Source: Spizellomyces sp. 'palustris'
Taxonomy: Eukaryota > Chytridiomycota > Chytridiomycetes > Spizellomycetales > Spizellomycetaceae
Assembly: GCA_006535965.1 (NCBI GenBank)
Contig: QEAR01000011.1
Coordinates: forward strand, 267,062 to 331,061
Reading direction: 5' to 3'
Length of the DNA stretch: 64,000 nucleotides
Shown here in pieces: positions 33,980 to 45,984 of this stretch. Both the position numbers and the translations under genes were made by a program. The notes under the pieces were generated by a model that was given only the letters and a program-made list of their open reading frames with translations, made no database searches and was not told where the DNA came from. Numbering within the stretch: the first letter of the stretch is position 1; each line of letters starts with the position of its first letter.

Positions 33980-36302
33980 ATGAAGAAAAATCAGGATGCT
34001 TTGCGATTAAAGAGGGCTATCGAGGCCTTCTCGTACATGGACTGGGACAAAACCGACGAGCTTTTCCAGGAGTATAAAGACATCTTCTATGCACATGATG
34101 AACAATGCCAAAGAGCAGTTGAGAACGTGATCGTTTTGACCCAGTCAGAGCTGGCAGATGTTCTGCCAGGGATTGAGTTGACTCAGCGAGAATCGGGAAA
34201 AGTGAAGGATACCCTGAAAGCGCTGTTTAGCATCACCGAGGTATCGGACGCAGTTGACACTCAGAAGACCAAGGAACCACGATATAGAGTTCACGTAGCT
34301 CGACTTTTGACTAGTATCGCGCTTCTGAGCCCAAATGCGGAGAATGTGGACGAAGAGGAGAAAGCAAAGCTTGCTTTTGACATGATCGATTTGGATGGAA
34401 CGGGGTACGTTGTACGTGACGAGCTTCGAGCCACAATTCATCACTCGGCGCTGGACAATGCACTGCAGTTATCTGATACAGAGCTGGACGCTGTTGCTGA
34501 CGCTCTTATGCAGCACATGGACATGAAGGGCAATGGTCGTGTTACTTTCGATGAGTTCAAGCATTCGATAAACACCCGCGATGCCACTTTGAATCCACTC
34601 CAAGCAGATAAGAAAGCCGCTGACTTCTTGCTACGAAGCAAATCAATTCTTTTGGACGAAGACGATGAAGAGGACGATAGATGGACAGTGTGGCGAAGAA
34701 TACGCATCTACATCTCGTTACATGCACGGGAAATCGCATGCCTTGTCTTGTACGCTGCCGTCGACGCTGCACTATTTGTAGCCTATTTTATGAGCGTATA
34801 CGAAGAGCCGGCAAAAAAAGAAGCACTCGGCCTTGGTGCTGCGTCAGCTAAGGGCTTTGCGGGAATATTATACTTCAATGTTCCACTTTGTTTCCTATCT
34901 ATGTCACGAACGCTGCTCACGTACGCGCGCGGTACCTGGCTGGAAAGTCTAATTCCCTTCGATCATGCCATTTTGTTCCATCAAATAGTAGGCTATGTTA
35001 TCGTCATGGCCGCCATCGGTCACATAGGGTGTCATTTGAGCAGCACGTACGTGAAAGTTGCAAATTTGGACGATCTGAACGCGTTGAATTCAGTAGTCAG
35101 TGGAAAAGCGTTTCCGACTCTGCCGACATACTCGGAACTCATTATTGAAACACTGCCTGGAATCTCCGGGCTCATTGCGACTCTTGCGCTCCTAATCTTG
35201 GTAGCCTTTTCGATCCCACAAATTCGGCGCCAGCATTTCAATACGTTCTGGTATTCTCACCATGCGTTCCTCGTCTTCTCTGTGGCCTTGCTCATCCACG
35301 GGATTTGGAAATGGATTCAGTTTCCCCATATGTTTATGTACCTCAGCATTCCTCTATTATGGTACTTCATTGAACGACTTCTCCGAATATACCGAGCCAC
35401 GTACCTCAAATATGATGCAACTGAAATTAAACCCGAAGCGGAAAAAACAGTTAAGTTGAAGCTGACTCCACGGAAGTCGCACCGAAGGTATCGCCCAGGG
35501 CAGTACGTATTTATCAACATCCCGAGTATTTCAAGCATCCAATGGCATCCGTACACTTTAACGAGCAGCCCACTAGAGGATAGTCTTGTGGTTCACATCC
35601 GAGATAATGGCGACTGGAGCGGGGCTGTTGCGAAATTGGCAAAAACGAATCCCGAAGCTCTCAAAAAAATAAATGTGGATGGCCCTTTTGGAGCCCCTGC
35701 CGAACACTTCGAAGATTTTGAGAACGTCATGTTAATCGGTACTGGTATTGGGGTAACACCGTTTGCGTCGATTCTCCGAGACCTTCAGATTAGGATACAA
35801 ACAGGGGACCGGCAACCAACAAGGTTAAGACGGATTGATCTCTTCTGGATTAATCGATCTCGTGGAGCTTTTAGGTATGGCCTTGAAACAAAAGTAACAC
35901 TCACGCAGGCACCGAGTATTGATTTTGTCCATAACTAGCTGGTTTACCCATCTCTTGAAGGAGCTTGAGCGAAATACTGCTACAAATTTTTTCCGAGTTC
36001 ACACGTTCATAACTTCGGCAAACTCATCACGAGATATTCGTTCGGTGTTGCTGTGGAAAGGGTTGCAACTTCTTCGGCATGAATCAAGCGCGTCAATTCT
36101 GACTGGTTTGACGCGCGAAGCATATTGGGGCCGCCCTGATTGGAACGTAATCTTTGATCAGACAGCAGCCAGCTTTTCAGGGGGAACTGTAGGTGTTTTC
36201 TTTTGCGGTCCGGAGATTCTAGCGGAAGAGCTGTGGGATCTATCAAAGAAAAAGAGTGCAACTACCAATTGTAGATTTATTTTCCGAAAGGAGAATTTCT
36301 AG
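33980..36302 (+). CDS. EF-hand NADPH oxidase (Nox5/NoxC-type)
   Basis: Membrane flavocytochrome that moves electrons from cytosolic NADPH through FAD and two hemes to oxygen, giving superoxide. The N-terminal 230 residues hold two EF-hands (DMIDLDGTGYVVRDEL at about 34378-34425 and HMDMKGNGRVTFDEFK at about 34513-34560), so Ca2+ activation is likely. The membrane domain supplies heme ligands (FHQIVGYVIVMAAIGHIGCH and FWYSHHAFLVFSVALLIHG). Cytosolic parts show FAD binding (WHPYTLTSSP), NADPH binding (LIGTGIGVTPFASILRDLQI) and the NOX C-terminus (GVFFCGPEILAEELW ... FIFRKENF). One intron (35875-35938, 64 nt) splits GAF|SWFTHLLKELE. About 750 residues. It is divergent from CFAP58. Confidence 0.92.
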
Positions 36303-36533
36303 AGCTAGGATTTGTAGGATGGACTGTAATTAGCGTAGATGGAGGTATGAACTGAACTTGGGCCTCCGTGCTTTCATGAGCCAGCTGGAGTAAAAACATG
36401 GTCGGGGTCTGCTTACGCAAAATGCAAGTGTCCATTTTTGGGTTAATGACCATTGTTGCCATGGCCGGCGCTCGTAAGTGTAATGACAAACTCTGGCCTT
36501 TACCTACATTGATCTGTGAATTACTCCAACGCA

Positions 36534-38964
36534 ATGGCGGATAGCAGCTATTCGGGCACCACTCGTCAACAACTAGAGCAATGCTTATCTTTACTATCAT
36601 CAGAAACCAGGGATGAAGAGAAATTTGTAGCAATGTTAATACTGCCTCGATTACTCGATCCGGTCTCCGACAAGGAGTCCTTACGCTTCACATTTGACCA
36701 CATGAACTGGAGTTTTGTGGATCGACTATTAAAAGCAGGTGAGATAGAAGTGCGAAGTATTATTGAGTAAAATTGCGAAAATATATTAAAGAGGTGCGGA
36801 ATGGTACGACTTTATAGCGGAAGATACTGCGGACATACCAGCCGACGCTCTACACACAATTGCTGTTAACCTCCTAGCGGGATTTTGTTCAGATGATGCG
36901 CTTGCTACTCGGCCTAGTGAGTTATATTGTCACCTTTATTGGCTTAGCTTAGTGGTGAATAACCTTTTGCTTATCAGCTGTTCATTATATTCAGAGCTTC
37001 TTACGCGTATCACATTGATGGGGGATTTGCTGGCAAATGTTCCAACACCTTCCGAAGTAGTGGTCGAAAGCGTACTCCAATGTTTCCACAGAATGGCTAT
37101 GTCGCGAAGCGGATTGGGTCATCTCGGTCCTGTGCTACAGACAGTAGTGTCTACCGCACTTGGCTCTCGTGATGCTAAGTGTAAGCATACCGACTTGCTC
37201 TTTTGAGACTCTTTTTTGATGACTGAAGCCCATATTAAACAGCATCTGTCACGAAACTGGCTTTTTCGGTTGTTGAGACGTACGTGCGGCAGGCGAATGT
37301 CTATCGAAGTGCTGAAGATCCAGCCAGTTCTGCAATGTTTGACAGCATGCTTCTCGGAATATTGCCCACGCTTGCTGCCGTGTTTTCCAATAATCAAGGG
37401 CAGCTCAAATTTGATGTTGGTAGCCTGTTGATTGAACTGTGTTCAGCATTGCCCGAAGAGCAAGCGGATAAGGCTTTACCTCTATGGGCGCTAGAAATCC
37501 GGGAGGGACTTAAGGATGTATACGGAAGCAAGATTGGTATGTTGTAGTTCTTATCTGCACCTCGTGTGCCACGAATCGCTGATTCTCGTTCAGGCACAAA
37601 CCAGAGAGATATGTCTTTAATCTTAGCAGCGACAATGTTTCGTCGGTTTGGCTCAAGATGGGGTTTCACCGATCAGCAGATTCAAAACGCAAGAACGTCT
37701 CGACTCTCGGTTGAACAGTTTGTAGCGTTGCTGATTCACGTGGCGTGCGGGGAGCTCCGTGTCCTGCTCGATGACCTGCCCGTAAACAGCGTTACCACGC
37801 CAGAATCACGGTTTGTGGCCATAACACCAGTATGCTGTGAAATCGTCGAGTACTCCATGCGCGGGCTTATGGAAGAGAACGGTCCTATGACCATCTCCGT
37901 CGGCGTCTTGCTTTCAATCAGAGAGGCTTTGCATGAAGCATTTACCTCTAACAGTGCTTATCTGCTTGAAAAGATGGTGAGCCATATACTTAATCGCTAA
38001 ATACCCTGATCGCCTATTGACCTTTGCAATTGAAAAGGCTGAATATCGATCCGAAAACGATATAGGCGTCTTGGACAATGTAGTCACGGCATCGTGTCTT
38101 AGGGTGCTATCTTCATGGCTGGCTGAAGATGATACTCTCTCCCCGAACGAGATCCGGCATATTGTTCCATTGCTTGTTCTAGCAGGGAGAAGACGGTAAG
38201 CAGGTTATGACGACTAAATATTTATAATGTAGCTAATTGCTGTCGTTGCAGAATGAACTCTGTTGGCGTGCATCCTATGGAATTTCTCGGTCCCGCTTTG
38301 GTAAATATAACCACGGACCCAGAGATTGGAAACATATTTGTGGAAGAAGGCGGCTGTGCTATGGTGGTCGATTTTTGGTCCACTCTCGACTCGCAGTCGC
38401 CTTTGAAGCTCGCACTTGTTAGCATCCTTCTCAACATTGTTGCTACCAATCGTAAATCCGTGTCGGCAGACAAGAAGTTTATAGACGCGGCCCAGTTACT
38501 TCAGCGGGATCTCGTGGAATTTGGTCACAGCGGGAAGCAGGGTTGGCTCACTTTGCCCGCTAGTATGACGACTCTTTCGTTGATGATCCTGCGCGAGCTC
38601 AATACTGATCAAGTAGAGAGTAATCGTCTGACCGTGGAAGGATTGCTTGAACAAGGTCTTTCATTTATACTCGATGGTTGCAAGGCATCGATTGGCAAGG
38701 ACCAGCAAGCATGGGAAGAAGTCAAGGAACTTTGGCTTATAGCTGTGACCGCCTTCAAGGATTGCATAATCAAGATCTCAGCCGCGGCGCCTACCATATC
38801 ACAAAATCCTAAGCTGGCTTGTTTGGCGGATATGCGGCGAAGTGAGTCGGTTTGTATCTTAGCCACCACAGACATAAACTAACTATTGAAAATATGTAGA
38901 TCCACAACTTGTCCCTGAGATGAAGGACGCACTGGCGAGTTTACAATCATTGTCACCTGGCTAG
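36534..38964 (+). CDS. Neurochondrin family protein
   Basis: Armadillo/HEAT-like helical-repeat protein of the neurochondrin family (Pfam Neurochondrin). In animals it modulates signalling and Rab-linked trafficking; its fungal role is not established. The N-terminus (QQLEQCLSLLSSETRDEEKF-VAMLILPRLL) matches the family opening (L..CL..L....DDEKFA.LLL..KL). Further matches are GFCSDDALATRP, ELLTRITLMGDLL, AMFDSMLLGILPTLAAVFSN, LLIHVACGELRVLLDD, VCCEIVEYSMRGL, LSWLAEDDTL and FLGPALVNITTDPEIGNIFV. About eight introns of 55-70 nt; the last exon reads NPQLVPEMKDALASLQSLSP before the stop. About 660 residues, close to the usual length. The ATG at 36534 is the first in the opening exon. Confidence 0.85.
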
Positions 38965-39525
38965 ATGTGCACATCTGGTGTCTTGTCTATCGTGCAATAT
39001 TGAATCAATAGGACCCAGTATTGAGACTGGCCACTACAATGTTCTTTGATTCTGCTTGTCCTAGAATTCTCAAAGGAGCACCATGATATCGAAATGGCTT
39101 CCGGATTCAGTTCTGCAAGTAATCTAACCTCACTTAAGGTCAGACAACAAATGTCAAGTTGTTTGCCGGCACGACCCAAGAAGCGAGCTCCTCAACTGAA
39201 GTTTTAGTAATTAATGAAAGTGTTCATGCTCCCTGCAATGACGAGGATGGAAGGTGTTTGCGAGCTGTGCATCTAGGAGGTATTAGATCGGTGCTACTGT
39301 AGCCCCTCCCCATCATCCTTGGATATCCACTTCCACGGGGCTATTTAGCAAAGGCAGCAGTGTAGTGTCAGGAGCAGCCGGGCAACGTGCGGGGCAACTG
39401 TACAAATCTGTGTACAGTACAAGTACCAGTCGTATCCACGTGAGACACATTAGTCAGCAACGCGTACGGACAGCTTTTGCATGCAGATCCTTGGTGAACA
39501 GTAGTTAACCACCACATCGAATATT
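38965..39525. promoter_or_regulatory. Neurochondrin 3' flank and AXDND1 promoter
   Basis: 561 bp. Two direct copies of (G)GGGCAAC lie at 39380-39386 and 39391-39398. They resemble the right half of an X-box but lack the left half. No RNA gene seen. Confidence 0.35.
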
Positions 39526-42452
39526 ATGTCGTATCTTCCAACTGCTCTTCTTTCCGACCTTTCAAGACTCTCCACACAGGGTCCTAAGCCAACCCCTGCT
39601 AGGAAAACCTCAACTAGGGCCAAGGCCTTCACATCTTCGAAAGCCGACCCTCTGCCCGAGGCCATCGCCTCAAGTACTGGTCTCGATACTCCTCCAACCC
39701 AATCGACCCCGACAGCACATGTACAAAAAGGTGCATACACAGCTAGTCCAGCATCCCGTAGCACAATACAACGAACACCAGCTTCGCGAGTGACACAAAT
39801 CTCTCGACAGGCGCCTGGAATTAACGACGATTTATCGTTTATATATGACGCTGGACACGAGCGTAACTTTCAAGGGGAGCAATCAGACGATGTCAATCGA
39901 GACACAGGTGGACAAAGAGGGCGCATTCAGAGTTTTCCAGGCGATAGAGCTGGATCCGTGACTGCCGACAGTATGAACATAGTTGCGCCTGCGGTTGGCG
40001 CCAATGTGGTGGGTGAGCAGCAATAAGAGTTTGTCATCTGGGCAGCATCTTAACTTACTGGGCTTTTCTTGCAAGCAGTCTTCTAACGGACCCGCTTCTT
40101 CCGAGCACCAACTCAACTTGGCTGCCATGCGACCAACCACTCGCAAAGAAGTTGCTCTCCTCAAGCATACGATGGAAGCACTGATAAAAGAAGTTGGTGC
40201 AGAAATGGATGAGGAATACCCAACAGAAATGCATGCATTTTTAGCCATCATTCAAAAAGAGCAAAAAATTTACGATGCGGTATTTCAAGAACTGATACGA
40301 CAGGTGACAGTCAACATGATCGAGCGCGGGGAAGTTTTAGCCGAAATTCGAAATAGATACGCCAACATGTTCACCAAGATACCAAAACACGTCAAGCATT
40401 TACATACGGAATTGCTGGCTCAGAGGAAATTGAATAGACGATTATCTCACGAGTTACTACGGTCCAAGGAGACCGTGGCGGATTTGGTAAGGGAGCTTGA
40501 GATCATCCGGAAACATGACCTGGATGTTACGAAGCAAGCCCAAGATGCGCAGGAAAAGTTAGTATCTGTATTGACACAATCGGACAATACGGGAGAGATA
40601 CTGGAAGAGTATCACAAGCTTTACAGAATGCAACGTGATCGGTTGGAGGACGCCGTTCGTTTGGCAGAGCAAGAAAAACGCATCTGGGTAGATGCAGCGA
40701 CGGCCTTGGCTCTCCGAATCGGTCAAGAGCACGGCATCGCCGATATAGTTCTTCTGCAGAAATACGAACACGCTAGACTTCGAGCTACAAACCACATGAC
40801 AGTCATCATCAGCAACACTAATGATTCGCAACTCCATAATATCGAACGAAAAATTGAGGAATGGAGGTCAAGGCTCATCCGATTGTCCCAGTCTGTTGTT
40901 GAAGAAGATCAGCATAATATTGAGACTCTGGCTAAAATGCAGCGAGATATGGATATGGTTCTCCGAAACCTGGACACTGGAGATCAAGTTGATACCCTTG
41001 AAGTAGAGCACCCTTTGCTGAAAGCTTTCCAAATACACGATGTCAAGAGTTTGTCCGAACACTTGATGAAATGGGTGGAACAGATCACATCAGTAGCCAT
41101 TAGGTTCACGAGCGACAGAGACTTAGCATTTCAAGAGGACATATCGCAAATCCGGAAAGAAACAGAGGTCTGGATAGAAGGCGGATACAAGTTGCTGAGA
41201 CGAAATGAGAAGAATACGAATGGGAAGGACTATCTTCCTCTGACAGAAATACTGAGCAGAGTCGGGTTGGAAGTCCAAGAATGGCTAACCAAATTGGAAA
41301 TGCGTGTGTCGGGAGAGGATGGCATTGCCAGTAATGTCATTAGCTTGCAAAATCAATTGGAGGATAGGTAGTTTTTTGATTTTCAAAGTTCGCAATCAAG
41401 TGGAACACACCCAACTAATTCTTTTTTGTAGATACACGACATACAGTGCGCGGGACCTTGACAAGCCGTTACCATTTTCCGAGCGACAGTCCCTTCGGGA
41501 GTCACTTACCAACTGGAGCGCGCAAATTGGCAAGAATCTCATTGGTACGTTCATCTCAGAATATGCACCGGAGAAGATGCAATCTGTACGGGCCAAAAGG
41601 TAGTATAATGTGTGAACCACCACCCTTTGATCATATTTCCCGGAGGATCAAACGGTGAGACTCCCAGATTATACTACCTGTGATCCCGCGCAGGTATTCT
41701 TCCTCCGGAGTGTAGATTTCGGTTGATTCAAATTGGTTATCTTCTCAATTCTAAACGAATGTTCTTTCTCTCGCTAGATACATTGTCCAACACTACGGAA
41801 AAGGAGCAACATAAGATTCCCCTTCATGTAGAGAATTGGCTCTCTCGCTTACTCGACCAATTGAATACCGACACAGATATAAGAAACGAAGGTGGGTAGT
41901 ATAATATCGTCATTCAGCTGGCCGTGTCCTCACTCCTCCTTGCCACAACAGAAAATATCAAATTACATACGACCATGATTAGTTGGATGGTTCACCTGCT
42001 CGTAAGAGCCGGCCGGGAGAAACCGACAGACGCCTGGGACCATGAATTCGCTCAGTTGACTCAAGAGGTATAATATCATCTATCACTGGCAATCCCAATA
42101 AATGTACCAGTGATGGCTAATTTCGATTTTTCTCTCTTGTAGCTGGCGTCCTTCAACGCTAACCTTATGCGAGATGCTGCAGAGATTCAAACTCTATCGG
42201 AAGATGGCCGCGATTTGCGAGAGATTGTTCAGTAAGTGGAGCCTCATCGTGAGTTCCTCTTGGTGCCCCTTTGGTTGACAATACTCCTATAGAACCCACT
42301 GTGACCATTGGGTGACTGTCGCGAAGCGGCTCTTGGCAAATGAAAAGAAAAACGCTACAACCCTACACAACGCGCCGAAGCGACCCTTGAGTCTACGGAT
42401 TGATGAACTAGATGATAACCTTGAGCTGCCTCCTACGCAAACCACCCGCTGA
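39526..42452 (+). CDS. AXDND1: AXDND1-like axonemal dynein light-chain domain protein
   Basis: Flagellar protein with an axonemal dynein light chain (p28-type) domain; animal AXDND1 is needed for sperm axoneme integrity. A disordered Ser/Thr/Pro-rich head of about 180 residues is followed by the domain: KEQKIYDAVFQELIRQVTVN, MIERGEVLAEIRNRYANMF, then long helices that keep AXDND1-specific landmarks: TVADLVRELEIIRKHDLDVT, ILEEYHKLYRMQRDRLEDAV and WVDAATALALRIG. The plain p28 light chain is about 250 residues and lacks this C-terminal half. Six introns: the first at about 40009-40078, the others in the last 1.1 kb. About 820 residues. The stop at 42450-42452 follows LELPPTQTTR. Confidence 0.85.
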
Positions 42453-42939
42453 ATATTCGGAAATTTACCATCAAGATAAAAGACCTTCAAAGGCCGGTGT
42501 CCCTTCTTATAACTAACACCGGTCATGCGTAATTGTTCCTCTACCTTCAGCAAGGGGAATATCTGTCACCTACTTGCTCATCTCCTCCGTCTGCTTCGAA
42601 GGGACGACCTCTGGCGCTGTGAGCTTGCGTTGCTGGCGATTAATATTGGGCCTTGTGAAGTGAAGAATCTGTATATACAGTTAATCGGATACATTTAGAT
42701 CTTATCTGAGATTAATCCGGATCCAGTGCATCTTAAAGGCTTGTCATTGGCTGAGCCCATCATCCATCTCGTAACCATCGGGGCGTCTGGAAAAGAAAAC
42801 TGGTGGGTATTCAAAAAGGGCTGGTATACGGAGGGTTTCTTTTACCGCGCGCATTTTGCCATCTGCGTTTCCTTTGCCATCCGGATTCTTCTCGGCTTCC
42901 TCAACCCATTGGAGTGGATTTCTCATTTCTTTTGTCAAT
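42453..42939. other. AXDND1 3' flank and DAHP synthase promoter
   Basis: 487 bp between tandem genes. I see no RNA gene, no repeat and no clear promoter box. Confidence 0.3.
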
Positions 42940-44462
<1,523 letters not shown>

Positions 44463-44668
44463 ATACCATAATTGTGTCGCAGAATTAAATATCGCCTATA
44501 TTGCTCTTTAATACTTCAGAGACCAACCATTAAACAATGTGGGGGTCCTAGAAATATGCTGAAATAACGCGGAATTAACCACGTCATGTCTGGGCAATGA
44601 CTCACCAACGAATGGTAATCCAACGGCGAGGTCCCGCCCGCTACTACACAATTCTAAATTCACACACG

Positions 44669-45660
44669 ATGTCGTACTTTCGTAGGTCTGATCATTATAG
44701 CATTTTGCGTTGATAAGCCCCTAATATTCGAGTATTTTGTCTTAGAGGATCATAATCTTTCGGAGCCTGGAAAGAGCCGAAGACCTGGAGGCAGTGCTCT
44801 CAACCCCAACATTGACGATTTTATTACGGATGAGCCCCGTACGTCAACATTTGCGGACGAAATGCGTGAGGCGGAAAATATGCTTGCAGTAGCGAGGTTG
44901 GGTGTTGTGATGGATATGCGAGACGAATCACGGCGTACATCTAACCGAAACGTCGTACAGTCTGTTTGGTTCTATCCGTGACCGTCCTTACCTAGCCGAC
45001 AATGAAGCACAGCAAACCCTACTAGATAATCTCATATCTCAGTTATTGGAAGAGGCCAACGCGAGGTAAACTCGTCGTGAGTTCTAGGAACTTTTCTCGC
45101 CTGTCCTGAGGAAATCCTCACGATATTGATACACCGCTCATAATTATAGTGCAAAAGGCAAACCCCCAGCATCGAAGAAATTTATTCACAATCTCCCCAC
45201 TGTGGAGATTCGTAATGAGAAAATTGGTGAGACTTTTCCTCATACACATTCAAAAGAGAAGGCTCGAACTTATCGTGGATCATGTTTTCCTTGGAACAGA
45301 TGCAACATGCTCCGTTTGCGTTGAATCGTTTTTTTCGCATCACACGTCGTTGGGGACCGCACCGACCTCAAAAGCGATCGCGAAGCAGCTTCCATGCCAT
45401 CATCGATTCCATGCAGAGTGTATTGTGCCGTGGCTGGAACTGGTAGGTCTAGTCGCAAGAGTTTGTTTTGGGCATTGTCGTTCATGGATTCTGCTTCGGT
45501 TGTGTTATAGCACAATACATGTCCCATATGTCGGAGAGAGTATCCTACCGATGACGAAGAGTACGAACGGAAGAAGAAAGAGGCAGAACGGGCCGCTTCT
45601 GCTGCTGCGGCACCACTTGAAGACGACGAGGAAGAGGACTGGGATCCGATGTACGGATAA
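44669..45660 (+). CDS. RING-H2 (C3H2C3) E3 ubiquitin ligase
   Basis: The C-terminal RING reads CSVCVESFF ... LPCHHRFHAECIVPWLELHN, then TCPICRREYP, with all eight zinc ligands in C3H2C3 order and the PWLE..N.CP..C pattern of the RNF126/RNF115 type. The spacing between the second and third ligands is 25 residues, longer than in RNF126 but within the RING range. The N-terminus is MSYF-QDHNLSEPGKSRRPGG. An intermediate segment LFGSIRDRPYLADNEAQQTL precedes KGKPPASKKFIHNLPTVEI. The tail is acidic (DDEEEDWDPMYG). Introns: 44679-44745, about 45066-45149, the one ending at 45299, and 45445-45508. The join around 44900-44960 does not keep frame with any GT-AG pair I can find, so that exon boundary is unresolved. 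About 245 residues. Confidence 0.8.
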
Positions 45661-45984
45661 TTCCACAAGAAGTCTCTACTGACGCACTCCCAAACTCCTA
45701 CTCCTTCTCGGCGGTGATAAGAAAACAATTTGCACATTCATACCATTGATCGCTGTTGTTAATTTATACAAGTTTAATATCAAAGCTGGGTGGGGAGGGG
45801 ATAGAACATCTTCAAGGCAACAATTTACACGCAGGAATAGAAAGCATTAAAGTTAGGGGGAGATTCTACTATAGTTTCCCCTCATTGTTTCGCACATGGC
45901 GATCTATAAGGTAGTTCAGTTTAAGAAAACGTTTTTTATCTACACTTGTCGGTGTATGTCCTTCACAGTATGAAGTAACAGCTC
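45661..45984. other. Convergent 3' intergenic region
   Basis: 324 bp between the RING gene and the S/T-P-rich gene. No structure stands out. Confidence 0.3.

Noticed and set aside
36277-36633. 118-codon minus-strand ORF between NOX and neurochondrin
   Set aside because: It overlaps both coding regions, has no family resemblance, and occupies the neurochondrin promoter.
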